NCBI GenBank assembly: GCA_902771155.1
Contig: CACXVS010000030.1
Coordinates: 1-34,244 of the forward strand
Direction of reading: 5' to 3'
DNA from: an uncultured Prevotellaceae bacterium
GTDB taxonomy: Bacteria; Bacteroidota; Bacteroidia; Bacteroidales; Bacteroidaceae
Length of the DNA stretch: 34,244 nucleotides
The translations under genes and the position numbers were made by a program. How positions within the stretch are numbered: the stretch's first letter is position 1; each line of letters opens with the position of its first letter. Positions 23,739 to 33,899 of the stretch are shown in pieces. The notes below the pieces were generated by a model. It ran no database searches. It saw only the letters and a program-made list of their open reading frames with translations, and had not been told where the DNA came from.

Positions 23739-25541
23739 TTATCTCCAACCGTCATTCTGCTGCAGATTGCTCCACTTCAGTATTTCCGAGTATGGAATTG
23801 GACCGTAAATCATGTAGTCCTGATAGTTACGGGGCTCTACGTCGATATATTTGTACTCAAGAGCACCGGTACCAGGATTCGTCGTGATGCTGACACCCTT
23901 GGCGGTCTCAGTGATGTTTGTCTGCCAACGGCGGAGATCCCAGAAACGGTGATTCTCGAAGCAGAGCTCCAGACGACGCTCGTTACGGATCAGCTCACGC
24001 ATAGCATCCTTGCTCTTGGCACACTCCTCCAGGTAGGGGTCGCTATCACCGCCAACACCGGCACGTTTACGAAGCGCTTTGATAACATCGTATGCAGAGT
24101 AGTTTGCACCACCGACATTGTCCTTTGGTCCCTTAGCCTCATTGGCTGCCTCAGCATAGTCAAGGAAGATCTCTGTGTAGCGGATACGGGCACCGAAATG
24201 CTTCTTACCCGTAGCAGGGTTCAGGTTCACATCTCCACGGGTATGCTTGCGCAGATAGTAACCGGTCTGTGTCGATTGACCATTCTCACGATTAAGACCG
24301 TCGAGTGTTTCGGCATTGTCGGCAGCCGTGTTGATCACGTCATCATGAGCGCCCTGTGTTTCCCCATTAACGAGGATGTAGGCCTTCAGACGCGGGTCAC
24401 GGTTTTCATACGGATGAGCGGGGTCAAAACCTGACTTGCCGTCCCTAATGGGATAACCATTGGCCATCGGGAAAGCATCTACAAGGTTCTGTGTAGGATT
24501 AATACGACCTTTACCCTTCAACGAGGGAGGATAGTTGTTCGACTCGATGGTTGTGGTACTCTCACTCACATTACCACGCCAACAAATCTCCAGCGGATCA
24601 GGTTTGGTGAAATCGTAAGAATCGATCACACTCTTATTACAATACCAGGTCCAGCCTTCAGGATCCACACCTGACACGCCACCAACATTCTTCAGAGAAG
24701 CAGCAGCATACTCGGCAGCCTTCTCCCAGGTCATGGCACCTGCTGATGCATAAGCGGGAGAGGCAGCAAAGAGAGCTACCTGTGCCTTAAAGGCAGCAAT
24801 CATTCGACCATCGATCTTACCACGCTGGTGGGTACCGAAAGCCTTGTTATATTCCGTGTCAGTGCCACCAATCTGCTTATATTTTGCAGGCACCTGTGAA
24901 TCACTGACATCTCCATACTCTAAGGGCACATATTTCAGGGCCTCGTCAAAGTCGGCAATAATCTGATCGATACACTCCTTGAAAGAAGGACGTGCCTGAT
25001 TGAATTCAGAAGAACCGTCTTCAGAAGCAATGTGAATAGGTAATCCCAATAATTCGCCGCCAACCTTTCCGGTATGGGCGCGGAGCAGGAAGAAGAAATG
25101 CATACCACGCAGCGCATAGGCCTGACCTTTATAAAGGTCTCCATGCATCTGGTTCAATGCCTCAGAAGAGTAGTCCCACTCCACCTGGTCACAGTTCTCA
25201 AGGAACAGGTTACAGTACTGGATGGCATGATAGCGGTTCTCCCACTGGTTCATTGGGTTGTTCTGTGACGACCAGGTACCCATAGCCATCTTCTTATAAT
25301 CCTTTTCGTTGTCGTTCGAGACAGCGTCATCGGTAGCCACGTCCGTACAATAGTCAGAGTTAAACTCTGCATCATAGGGAATCGTCAGGAAAGCATTATC
25401 GATGATACCACGGGCGAACGTCGGGAGATGATACATCTCCGTGATGTCCTGGTTGTTCTCCAGTGCCGGCTCAAAGAGGTCGTCACAGGCTGTCAGGGCC
25501 GTGGTGGCTATACCGAGAATGATGATATTCTTAAGTTTCAT
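23739..25541 (-). CDS. xusD: SusD-like oligosaccharide-binding lipoprotein XusD
   Basis: The 600-residue RagB/SusD-family protein has the lipobox LTAC at Cys19. The ATG at 25541 gives a normal signal peptide; a GTG further upstream would overlap the end of xusC and add 16 residues before it. The N-terminal TPR-rich part includes the LYKGQAYALRGMHFFFLLRAHTG region (about 135-160), typical of SusD proteins, and the C-terminal part has LRELIRNERRLELCFENHRFWDLRRW-like features (SusD/RagB core). It acts as the lid of the XusC transporter, capturing xylo-oligosaccharides at the surface. It is the second SusD of the locus and clearly different from XusB. Confidence 0.93.
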   Translation of the reverse strand: MKLKNIIILGIATTALTACDDLFEPALENNQDITEMYHLPTFARGIIDNAFLTIPYDAEFNSDYCTDVATDDAVSNDNEKDYKKMAMGTWSSQNNPMNQWENRYHAIQYCNLFLENCDQVEWDYSSEALNQMHGDLYKGQAYALRGMHFFFLLRAHTGKVGGELLGLPIHIASEDGSSEFNQARPSFKECIDQIIADFDEALKYVPLEYGDVSDSQVPAKYKQIGGTDTEYNKAFGTHQRGKIDGRMIAAFKAQVALFAASPAYASAGAMTWEKAAEYAAASLKNVGGVSGVDPEGWTWYCNKSVIDSYDFTKPDPLEICWRGNVSESTTTIESNNYPPSLKGKGRINPTQNLVDAFPMANGYPIRDGKSGFDPAHPYENRDPRLKAYILVNGETQGAHDDVINTAADNAETLDGLNRENGQSTQTGYYLRKHTRGDVNLNPATGKKHFGARIRYTEIFLDYAEAANEAKGPKDNVGGANYSAYDVIKALRKRAGVGGDSDPYLEECAKSKDAMRELIRNERRLELCFENHRFWDLRRWQTNITETAKGVSITTNPGTGALEYKYIDVEPRNYQDYMIYGPIPYSEILKWSNLQQNDGWR

Positions 25542-25569
25542 AATTCTATATTCTTTATAATTTCTCATA

Positions 25570-28437
25570 TTAGAACGACACTGTTGCACCGATATTATAG
25601 AAACGGGACTGCGGTGCAGAGCCTACATTCATCTCCAGTATCTCACGCTCCTTGGCCAGTGTCAGCAAATCATTACCGCTGATATAGAGAGAAGCGCCCT
25701 TGATGATACCGTTGCCGATAATCGACTTCGGGAAGTCGTAGGTCAGCTGAACCTTAGCCAGGTCGAAACGGGAAGTAGAGTAGATCCAGAAGTCTGACGT
25801 GGTGTTGTTGTTTGCACCAGTCTGAGTGGTCAGACGTGGATAAGTGGCTGTAGAGGCTGTCTCAGGTGTCCAACGGCCGCGAACGGCAGCAGAATACTTG
25901 TTCTCACCTGAGATCCACCAGTAACTGTTGTTCTTCACACCATGACCGCCGAAGCCGCCAATACCCAGCAAGAAGAGGGTGAAGTTCTTATACTTGAACG
26001 TCAGGTTGATACCAAGTGTGGTAGGTGCACCATACCAGCCGCCTGTAGCCAGGTTCACCTGGTCCTTTGAGTCGATGACACCATCGGCATTCTGGTCCTT
26101 ATACTTCAAGTCACCAGGTTTGATCGTACCACCAAGGGCAGGCTGTGGAATGCCCTCCAGAAGTTTGCCGTCTGCATCGAAGTCCGACTCAGCGAAGAAA
26201 CCGAGGCACTCATAACCCCAGATAGCATCCAGGGGCTTACCCTCACGATACTGATACTCATCAGCATAGTTGTTGTCGTCACGCTTAGTAGCCTTCGTGG
26301 TGTAGTAAGTCAGGTTAGCACCTGCCTCAAAACCGAAGTCACCAAAGTTCTTACGGTATTTCACAGCTACATCGAAACCTGTGCGCTTATCCTTATTGTA
26401 GTTCAGATAGGGCAGGAACGAAGACTCAGGATAATATACCCTGAAGTAGCTCGGCATCTGGTTGGTGGCCTGAATAATACCGCCATCCATAATACTGTTG
26501 AAGAACGAGGCATCGATCATCAATGAACGTTTCATCAACTCTGCATGGATGCTGGCTGAGAATTCTTTACGCTGGATATAGGTCAGATCCTCGTTTCCAC
26601 CTCGTTTCGACTGGATGTCACTATGACCAGATTCACCGTTCCAGTCCCACCATCCACCATCCTGATAGGCGCCAAGATACATATAGTAGTTCTCGACATC
26701 CAGGTCGGTCTTCAAGTTGCTGTAACTGGCACTGAGGGTCAAATCGTCGAAGATCGAACCTTCCATGAATTTCTCTTTGGCAATATTCCAGCCCAGGGTA
26801 CCGGAAGAAGAGAAGCCTGCACGATGACCATCAGGCAACTTAGCTGACCAGGGTACTGCCGCTGCAAACTCAGCGTAATACTTCTTGGCATAGTTATACG
26901 ACAGGTCGAAGCCGAGGTTGGCATTGCTTACCTTATGGTATTGTCCGGCACGTGTCTGCTGGAAACCGTTAGCAATCACCATGGCACTCACGTTGTGTAC
27001 ATCGGCAAAAGTGCGGTTGTAGTCGAAGTGGGCATTAAAGGTAATCATCTGGTGATTGGTAGAACCACCGATGTTCTGCACACCTGATTTCTTATCCACT
27101 GTCTCATGGTCGTCCAACGAGAGAATGAGGTCTGGACCATTATAGTTACTCCAAGCCGGTTCGAACGAAGCATAGTCATTATTATAAGAGGTAGAATAGC
27201 TCGTCTGGTAATCAACACCTACCAAGGCATGGAAACTCAAGCCTTTCAGCAGTGAACTGAGGTCGGCGTTCACACCTGCATCGAACTGGAACTGACGGCT
27301 GGTCCAAGTGTTCTTGCCAGCTGCATAGTAGTCGGCAAAGATGTTAGTCCAGTCATCGCTGGCCTTACCAGCACCTAAGAAGTACTGCCCATCGATGAGA
27401 TTACTTGACGATGAAAGAGCCTGCTGTGGCTGTATGGCATTCGGATCCAGATAAGAGATCGGGATCAGCGGAGCTACACGGTTGGGGCGCCACTTGGTTG
27501 CCACCTCCCAGTAGTTCAGTGTCACGGTCTGACCGTTTCTCTGCTCCGTCTGTTTTGAATTGGCCGAGCGAGCATTATAATAGGTGGCATTGGCGTTCAC
27601 ATAAGCCGAAATCCACTGGTTGATCTTCACATCCACATTACCGCGTACATTGAAACGGTCGGTGTAGTTGTCCTTAGCCTCTCCAAAGTTCAGATAGTCG
27701 CCAAAACGATAGTAACTCACGTTAGCATAGAACTTGGCACGGTCATTTCCACCCTCAATCTCAGCAGTGGCATCCGTACGGTTATAGGCCTTCTTGATAT
27801 AGTCACTGCTATAGAAATCCACATCGGGATAACGATAGGGATTCTGCTTGCTGGCGTAATAATAGATCTGCTCATCGCTATAGAGGGGAGCCTTACCGTC
27901 GTTGGCAAGCGCCTCGTTATAGAGCGACATATACTCAGCCGAGCCCAGATACTCAGGATAGGCCTTGGCAACGTTCCATCCTGTATTCACACGGGCTTTC
28001 ACGCTCAAGCCATCAATCACACGACCACGTTTGGTGGTAATCAGGATCACACCCTTGGCAGCGCGACTACCATAGAGCACCACGGCCTGCGCACCTTTCA
28101 GGAAGGTGATCTCCTCAATTTCTGAGGGCAACACATTGTTAGCCTCACGGGGCACACCATCAATCAGCACGAGCTGGTCGGTGAAACCCCACATACCATT
28201 GCCGTTGTAACCGGCCACATAGCCCTGCATGTTGTCAAGACTATAGGTATTGTAGTTCTTATCCATCAGGTCTCTGTAGTTCACGCTCGAGACACCGCCC
28301 ATGATGTCTTCCTTGGCCACCTTACGGAACGCCACATTCACCAGGGCCGAATCTGCTGCGTCAATCTGTGCCTCTACAGGTGTTGTCACCGATAGAGCCA
28401 GGAGAGCTGACAGTACGATATATTTATTTCGTTTCAT
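25570..28437 (-). CDS. xusC: SusC-like TonB-dependent transporter XusC
   Basis: The 955-residue outer-membrane protein has a signal peptide (about 1-23). It goes almost directly into the plug domain: DQLVLIDGVPRE near 85-97, ITFLKGAQAVVLYGSRAAKGVILITTKRG at about 108-137. A 22-stranded barrel follows and the protein ends in a terminal Phe (ATVSF), as usual for barrel assembly. It lacks the N-terminal carboxypeptidase-regulatory-like domain that XusA has. It should import xylo-oligosaccharides with XusD, powered by TonB. The start follows the xusB stop by 45 bases with no visible terminator, so it is in the same operon. Confidence 0.93.
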   Translation of the reverse strand: MKRNKYIVLSALLALSVTTPVEAQIDAADSALVNVAFRKVAKEDIMGGVSSVNYRDLMDKNYNTYSLDNMQGYVAGYNGNGMWGFTDQLVLIDGVPREANNVLPSEIEEITFLKGAQAVVLYGSRAAKGVILITTKRGRVIDGLSVKARVNTGWNVAKAYPEYLGSAEYMSLYNEALANDGKAPLYSDEQIYYYASKQNPYRYPDVDFYSSDYIKKAYNRTDATAEIEGGNDRAKFYANVSYYRFGDYLNFGEAKDNYTDRFNVRGNVDVKINQWISAYVNANATYYNARSANSKQTEQRNGQTVTLNYWEVATKWRPNRVAPLIPISYLDPNAIQPQQALSSSSNLIDGQYFLGAGKASDDWTNIFADYYAAGKNTWTSRQFQFDAGVNADLSSLLKGLSFHALVGVDYQTSYSTSYNNDYASFEPAWSNYNGPDLILSLDDHETVDKKSGVQNIGGSTNHQMITFNAHFDYNRTFADVHNVSAMVIANGFQQTRAGQYHKVSNANLGFDLSYNYAKKYYAEFAAAVPWSAKLPDGHRAGFSSSGTLGWNIAKEKFMEGSIFDDLTLSASYSNLKTDLDVENYYMYLGAYQDGGWWDWNGESGHSDIQSKRGGNEDLTYIQRKEFSASIHAELMKRSLMIDASFFNSIMDGGIIQATNQMPSYFRVYYPESSFLPYLNYNKDKRTGFDVAVKYRKNFGDFGFEAGANLTYYTTKATKRDDNNYADEYQYREGKPLDAIWGYECLGFFAESDFDADGKLLEGIPQPALGGTIKPGDLKYKDQNADGVIDSKDQVNLATGGWYGAPTTLGINLTFKYKNFTLFLLGIGGFGGHGVKNNSYWWISGENKYSAAVRGRWTPETASTATYPRLTTQTGANNNTTSDFWIYSTSRFDLAKVQLTYDFPKSIIGNGIIKGASLYISGNDLLTLAKEREILEMNVGSAPQSRFYNIGATVSF

Positions 28438-28482
28438 AATCTCTTTATCTTTTTGACCTTTTTACTTTTTTACTATTAAAGG

Positions 28483-30492
28483 TTACCATCCCGGGTTCTG
28501 TGGATATTCCGAATACAGATATACCTCCTTCTCCTTCAGCGGCAGCAGATAGTGCTTGGTACCGAAGTGACGCTCTACGATGACAGTCTGGCCGTTAATA
28601 GTGGGATCAAAGCCTGTCACCTCAGCATCGCGGGGATCATTATTAGCAAAGTCGTAGTTGCCTACACGCTTGAACTCCTGACGAGTCTTCACATTATAGG
28701 GATACTCTGTGAGCAGCAACCAGCGCTGCAAATCCTGCCAACGGAAACCTTCGAAGGCCAGTTCACAGGCACGCTCACGACGAACCTCGTCGATGAACTT
28801 TCTCTGGTCGCCAGTAAATTTAGCAGATACATGGCCTGCACCTACACGGTCGCGGAGCACGTTGATCGCATCCTCGGCAGTACGTGCACAACCGGCCTTG
28901 AACGAAGCGCCGCTGGCAGCGGCACCAGCCTCAGCATAGAGCAGATAGATATCAGCCAGACGCATGTAAGGCAGATAGGTCTGCAGGGCACCACCCCAGT
29001 TGTACATGCCATCATACTTGTTACACTGATGAGGTACGAGCTTCTGGCAGAAGTAACCTGTACGGCTACCGTTGGCACTACGCTCGGGGTTGCCTGTAGG
29101 CACCATGCTTCCGCCTGTGTACATCTCCAGGTACTGGAACGGCAGGTCTTCCTTTGAAGGAGTCTGGTTCAGGAACTTAAAGCCATCGAACATGATATCA
29201 TGATAGAAACGTGGGTCACGGTCCTTGAACGGGTGCTTAGGATCGAAGCCAGAACCCTCGTTCAGACTACCGTCGGCCAGCAGGATCGGCTCACCGTTAG
29301 CCATACCATAGGCATAGTTCACATAGTTGGCTGTCGGCATGTGGATAATAGCGTCGTGCTCTACAAGGTTGTTGACCTTAGGACCCCACAGCTTGGCAAA
29401 GTTCCAGTTAGAACCGTTGATGTCAGGCATCGGACCACGCATGATAGCCTCTACGCTACCCGGCATTCTCCAACTCTGACCAGTGGTACGGAAGATATCA
29501 GAGAAATTACTCTTTGAGCCCTTGGCCGACACGTGATTATAGATGTCGTCATAGTTATACTCTGCCAGAGCGTATGGCGTAGCCTCGCTCTCCACATGGG
29601 CAATAGCCTCACCCAGAGCCTCAGCGGCCTGCTTGGCCAGAGCGGGATCATAGGCGTAGGTGTCGCCATTCTTCGAAGCACCGAGTTCTGCCCCTTTCTG
29701 GTTCAGCGGAGAGGCAGCCCAAAGGAGCACCTTACCTAAGTATCCGAGTGCACAGACCTTCGTGATGCGCAGATCATTCTTACCCAAGGTTTTCTTACCG
29801 ATGGTGGTATTATCCCAGTTGTCGGGCAACAGGTCGGCAGCAGCACGGTAGTCTTCAGCACAACGCTTTGCACACTCCTGGAAACTCATTCGCGGCAATG
29901 TCAACTGCTCGTCGGCGGGCAGCACCGTATCAACATAGGGAATACCGCCCCACCATTCCAACTGCTGGTGATGCCACCAGGCACGGAAGAAGAGCAACTG
30001 ACCTTTAACGAAGTTTTTCTCCTCTCTCGTAGCGTCGGTCATCTTGTCGATGTTCTCCAGACCGAGGTTGGCCTTACGGATGCAGTACCAGGCATGGCCT
30101 GCCAGTGAATGAGCAAACTTATCGGTAGAGGTGGGGTTCGAACCAGGACGGTTCAACCAGCTCTGCTGACCACCCTTATCCTCCTCGTCATACCAGTGAC
30201 GGTAGTCGCCCAGGTCAAAATGGGCCGTAATGTGTGTGTCTCCCAGACCGGAGTTCATAATCTCATCCTCACCCCAGTTGAAGGTCGTACACCAATAGCA
30301 GCTCTCCTTATTAGGAATACAGTTATAGATTTCCTCTACGAATCCCTGGAAGTTGGTGAAGTTCTTGAAGGCCTCCTCAGCTCCCACAGTAGAGTCAGGC
30401 TCCTTGTCCAGATAGTCCGTGCAGGATGTCATCCCGAAGGACAAAGCCAGGGCTGCTACACCTATTTTATATATATTAATAAACTTTTTCAT
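28483..30492 (-). CDS. xusB: SusD-like oligosaccharide-binding lipoprotein XusB
   Basis: The 669-residue RagB/SusD-family lipoprotein is longer than the 500-600 residues usual for the family. The ATG at 30492 is chosen; a GTG three codons upstream is in frame but unnecessary. The signal peptide ends GMTSC with the lipidated cysteine at residue 24 from this start. SusD features include the LLFFRAWWHHQQLEWWGGIPYVD region near 165-190 and the C-terminal ERACELAFEGFRWQDLQRW motif. It should cap XusA and bind xylan fragments at the surface. The gap to the xusA stop is only 12 bases, as expected for a coupled SusC/SusD pair. Confidence 0.93.
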   Translation of the reverse strand: MKKFINIYKIGVAALALSFGMTSCTDYLDKEPDSTVGAEEAFKNFTNFQGFVEEIYNCIPNKESCYWCTTFNWGEDEIMNSGLGDTHITAHFDLGDYRHWYDEEDKGGQQSWLNRPGSNPTSTDKFAHSLAGHAWYCIRKANLGLENIDKMTDATREEKNFVKGQLLFFRAWWHHQQLEWWGGIPYVDTVLPADEQLTLPRMSFQECAKRCAEDYRAAADLLPDNWDNTTIGKKTLGKNDLRITKVCALGYLGKVLLWAASPLNQKGAELGASKNGDTYAYDPALAKQAAEALGEAIAHVESEATPYALAEYNYDDIYNHVSAKGSKSNFSDIFRTTGQSWRMPGSVEAIMRGPMPDINGSNWNFAKLWGPKVNNLVEHDAIIHMPTANYVNYAYGMANGEPILLADGSLNEGSGFDPKHPFKDRDPRFYHDIMFDGFKFLNQTPSKEDLPFQYLEMYTGGSMVPTGNPERSANGSRTGYFCQKLVPHQCNKYDGMYNWGGALQTYLPYMRLADIYLLYAEAGAAASGASFKAGCARTAEDAINVLRDRVGAGHVSAKFTGDQRKFIDEVRRERACELAFEGFRWQDLQRWLLLTEYPYNVKTRQEFKRVGNYDFANNDPRDAEVTGFDPTINGQTVIVERHFGTKHYLLPLKEKEVYLYSEYPQNPGW

Positions 30493-30504
30493 TGTCTTCA
30501 CGTT

Positions 30505-33500
30505 TTATAGATTGAACTTTACACCGAAGTTAATACGCTTGAACGTCGGATAGGCACCATTGCCTGCATTGTGGTTACCACCAAAGTTCGACTCACGGTC
30601 GTCGGGCATACGGGTCCATAGCCAGAGGTTGTTACCGCTGACATACAGCTTCAAGTCTCTGACGCCTAACTTACGCACCCAAGGCTGGGTAAACGTATAA
30701 CCAAACTCAACATTCTTCAAACGGATATAGCTACCGTCGCAGAGATATTGTGTTCCATAGTAGCACTGATAAGGAGTGGTGTTGAAACGCGGAGTCACGA
30801 TGTCAGCATCATTATGGTCTGTGCTCCACCATGTACCCTGGTCATATACATTGGTCACCATCACGTCCGACAGACTGACCATCTGCACATTACGTGTCAC
30901 GTTGGTCACACCATAGAACTGGAAGAAGCAGTTGAAGCCTTTCCACTCGAAACCAATGGTGGTGTTATAGGTGTTCTGCGGGAAACCGGAGTAACCATAA
31001 GGCACCACGTCGTTCACGTTATCCACAACACCGTCACCATTGAAGTCAGTAATATAGTAGTCACCAGGCAACTTCTGGTTGTCATTAGAGTCATGTCTGG
31101 GCGAACCATAGATATCATCATAGGTCTGCATCATACCCTGATCGAGGAAGGTACGTACCTGATCGATGGAATAGCCAGCCTCCTTACGATAGGAAGGATA
31201 GAGGGCTGGGTCGTCCTTTACCTTGATCTCGTTCTCTGCATGAGTCATGCTCATGTTTGCCCAGAGACGCATCTTGTTGGCAAACACCTTATTGAAGCGC
31301 ACCTCAATCTCATAACCATTGGTCACTACCTCACCGAGGTTTGCTGTAGGAGGTGTCTGTCCGAAGTAGGCAGGAACGGCACGCTCACCACCCTGCACCA
31401 GGATGTCGGTACGTTTATCACGGAATATCTCGACAGCACCTGCCAGCAGACCGCCTAAGAGACCGTAGTCGATACCTAAGTTCATCTTCTTTACCGTCTC
31501 CCAGTGTACATTCGGGTTACCCACGGATGATTCACGATACCACTGGTAGGGCGACTGACCCTGAGTAATATCCAGACTAGAGGCTCCACCATAGCTCCAC
31601 TGTGTCATATAGAGGAAACGACCGCCGACGTTATCGTCACCGATCTCACCATAACTGGCGCGGAGTTTCAACATATCGACGATCTTCTTCTCGCGGAGCC
31701 ACTTCATAAACGGCTCCTCACTGATCATCCAGCCGATAGCGCCAGAGTTGAAGAAGGCGAAACGGTTGTCGGGCGAGAACTTCTCCGATCCGTTATAAGC
31801 TCCGTTGTACTCCAGGAAGTACTTACCGCCGTAACCATAAGTTGCACGGAACACCCAGTCCTCACGGTAGTTCGGGATCATCGAACCCTGAGCTGTCTCC
31901 TGCCGGGCAAACACACCCATCGCCGAGACATCATGCTTTCCAAAGGTACGAGCCCAGTTCAGCTGTAACTGGTAGTTCAGGTTACGCTGGGTTGCCCAGT
32001 TCTGCACCTGACCTGCCTGAACCGACCACTTGTTACCCATAGAGTAGTCGAATTTATCATAAGCCTCATAAGGCTCTTTATAAACCACCTCACCAGTCTG
32101 GGGGTTAATCCATTTGTGCTGCGGGTCGTTATAGAGGTCGCTGATACCACGGCCGTCCTCACGGAACGTGTTATCCCAAGAGATCATACCACGTGCAGCC
32201 AGACCTTTCGTGATAAAGTCGAGTTTCTGCTCCAACACGAAGTCCGTATTGATGCGGGTGGTTGTGATATACTGCGTACCACCGATAGAGATACTCTCGG
32301 CAGCATTACTTACGTTAGTAGAACCAGGCAGGAAACCCCATGAGCCGTCGCTGTACTTCGGCAGGAACACATCGGGAGAGATGTTATACACACCGGCCCA
32401 CTGCTGTGAAATCTGCCAGTCGTTGTTCACCTGGTTGGCCCATGGTGTCATCTGCTGACCGTTAGAACCGGCAATGTTCACCTTCAACACAGTGGTCTTG
32501 GTAATGTTAAAGTCAAGGTTTGAACGGACATTCACGCGTTTGTAGTCGTAACCTGTCGGGTACTGACGTCCGTTACCGAAGTCTTTATAGAGGTCACCCT
32601 CACTAACAAAATCCACACTGGCAAAGTACTTCACGAATCTGGTACCACCACTGATATTCAGGTTGGCATTGTACGACATGGTGAAGTCCTTGAACAAGGC
32701 GCGCTGCCAGTCCACATTAGGATAACGCTCAGAGATCAGGTTACCAAACTCGTCCTTGGCATTCGGATCCTGATTGCGGAAATTGTTGATGAAGTCCATC
32801 GAACGCAGATAAGCCCAACTGTCGGGATAGAGGTTCAGCTCGTGCTCAATGGCAACATTACGAGCTACATAAGCATCGTAAGAGTCGTACTTATCCGGCA
32901 GCTTGGAAGGGATCTTCATAACGGCGTTGGCCGACACACCGATCTGAGCCTTACCCTCAGCACCACGCTTCGTTGTGATCAGGATCACACCGTTAGCACC
33001 CTTCACACCATACACGGCAGTGGCAGAGGCATCCTTCAGCACGGAGATTGTGGCCACCGACTGGATATCCACACTCGACATCGGGCGCTCGATACCATCG
33101 ACGAGCACCAGTGGTTCAGAGTTGTTCCACGACGAAGCACCACGGATCTGGATCTTCGGATCTTCCTCACCCGGCATACCCGTTGAGGCCGTTGTCACGA
33201 CACCAGGCAGGTTACCTGTCAGGGCTGCACCGATATCCGTGATACCAGCTGCACGCTCCAGCACCTCACCCGTGGTCTGGGTGATAGCACCCACCACCGA
33301 AGCTTTCTTCTGCTGGCCGTAACCTACGACCACCACTTCAGAAAGTTGGGTGTTGTCGGTCAGCGTCACGTTAATGATGCGCTGCTTACCTACTCTCACC
33401 TCCCTTGTGTCCATTCCTACGTAGGAGATGACAATCACTGTGGATTCTGAAGGAACATTCAGTGAGAAGTTACCATCGAAGTCGGTAACAGTTCCCACTG

Positions 33501-33699
33501 AAGTATTCCCCTTCACCACGACAGAGGCACCGATGAGCGCCTCGCCGTTTGAATCGACGACCGTTCCCTTAACATTGATGCCACCCTGTGCCCACATCGT
33601 GGTACAGAGCATCAACGCCAATGCCGACAACGCCAGACGGCGTAGTCGGTTTGTTGCAGGGTGAACAGCCTCTTTCACTAAGTTAGTTAACTGTTTCAT
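30505..33699 (-). CDS. xusA: SusC-like TonB-dependent transporter XusA
   Basis: The outer-membrane transporter is 1064 residues from the ATG at 33699. An in-frame ATG at 33750 would add 17 polar residues but leave a leader of only about 13 bases, so the shorter start is preferred, without certainty. The signal peptide ends MWAQ (38). A carboxypeptidase-regulatory-like beta-sandwich (about 42-115) follows, with GTVVDSNGEALIGASVVVKG. Next comes the SusC hallmark LSEVVVVGYGQQKK, a plug with VLVDGIERPM and ISVLKDASATAVYGVKGANGVILITTKRG, and a barrel ending in FGVKFNL. It imports xylo-oligosaccharides with XusB. It heads the operon xusA-B-C-D-E-xyn10C, the order known from P. bryantii. Confidence 0.94.
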   Translation of the reverse strand: MKQLTNLVKEAVHPATNRLRRLALSALALMLCTTMWAQGGINVKGTVVDSNGEALIGASVVVKGNTSVGTVTDFDGNFSLNVPSESTVIVISYVGMDTREVRVGKQRIINVTLTDNTQLSEVVVVGYGQQKKASVVGAITQTTGEVLERAAGITDIGAALTGNLPGVVTTASTGMPGEEDPKIQIRGASSWNNSEPLVLVDGIERPMSSVDIQSVATISVLKDASATAVYGVKGANGVILITTKRGAEGKAQIGVSANAVMKIPSKLPDKYDSYDAYVARNVAIEHELNLYPDSWAYLRSMDFINNFRNQDPNAKDEFGNLISERYPNVDWQRALFKDFTMSYNANLNISGGTRFVKYFASVDFVSEGDLYKDFGNGRQYPTGYDYKRVNVRSNLDFNITKTTVLKVNIAGSNGQQMTPWANQVNNDWQISQQWAGVYNISPDVFLPKYSDGSWGFLPGSTNVSNAAESISIGGTQYITTTRINTDFVLEQKLDFITKGLAARGMISWDNTFREDGRGISDLYNDPQHKWINPQTGEVVYKEPYEAYDKFDYSMGNKWSVQAGQVQNWATQRNLNYQLQLNWARTFGKHDVSAMGVFARQETAQGSMIPNYREDWVFRATYGYGGKYFLEYNGAYNGSEKFSPDNRFAFFNSGAIGWMISEEPFMKWLREKKIVDMLKLRASYGEIGDDNVGGRFLYMTQWSYGGASSLDITQGQSPYQWYRESSVGNPNVHWETVKKMNLGIDYGLLGGLLAGAVEIFRDKRTDILVQGGERAVPAYFGQTPPTANLGEVVTNGYEIEVRFNKVFANKMRLWANMSMTHAENEIKVKDDPALYPSYRKEAGYSIDQVRTFLDQGMMQTYDDIYGSPRHDSNDNQKLPGDYYITDFNGDGVVDNVNDVVPYGYSGFPQNTYNTTIGFEWKGFNCFFQFYGVTNVTRNVQMVSLSDVMVTNVYDQGTWWSTDHNDADIVTPRFNTTPYQCYYGTQYLCDGSYIRLKNVEFGYTFTQPWVRKLGVRDLKLYVSGNNLWLWTRMPDDRESNFGGNHNAGNGAYPTFKRINFGVKFNL

Positions 33700-33769
33700 C
33701 TTGTCTGATTTTGATTCATATTGTATTTGTTCTTTTTGGTTTTGGCTCATTTTAGAACTTAAACGGGCG

Positions 33770-33777
33770 CAAAGGTA
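33770..33777 (-). promoter_or_regulatory. -7 element of the xus operon promoter
   Basis: TACCTTTG on the - strand is a perfect -7 box about 70 bases upstream of the preferred xusA start. No TTTG lies at the -33 distance, which suits an activator-dependent promoter under the HTCS. Confidence 0.6.
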
Positions 33778-33807
33778 TCATATTAATTATAATTAAGCTT
33801 TGCCATC

Positions 33808-33875
33808 TGTAACAAAGATTTAACACACATTTCAATATGTTACAAATGTTACGTGAAACAAAGTTTATGTTACAT
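33808..33875. promoter_or_regulatory. Cluster of TGTTACA-like motifs between xusA and the divergent gene
   Basis: ATGTTAC occurs at 33837, 33846 and 33867 on the + strand, and TGTAACA (its reverse complement form) at 33808-33814. The first two are in direct repeat 9 bp apart. The 9-mer ATGTTACAT (33867-33875) recurs as its reverse complement at 20266-20274, upstream of the esterase operon. This is a candidate HTCS operator; the assignment is inference, and the region is A+T-rich, which raises the chance of coincidence. Confidence 0.4.
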
Positions 33876-33899
33876 TAAAACAAAAAACTACTAAATTGT

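Noticed and set aside
21015..24434. Long open frames of 260-305 codons on the + strand opposite xyn10C, xusE and xusD
   Set aside because: They lie wholly opposite well-supported genes, have no recognisable motifs and skewed composition, and follow the codon pattern of the other strand.
25542..25589. GTG start for xusD overlapping the end of xusC
   Set aside because: It places 16 polar residues before an otherwise standard lipoprotein signal peptide; the ATG at 25541 explains the protein fully.
4264..33750. Recent mobile-element origin of the xylan locus (integrase, tRNA target, insertion sequence, flanking repeats)
   Set aside because: No transposase, integrase, tRNA gene or flanking direct repeat was seen, and base composition looks similar across the arginine operon and the xylan locus by eye.
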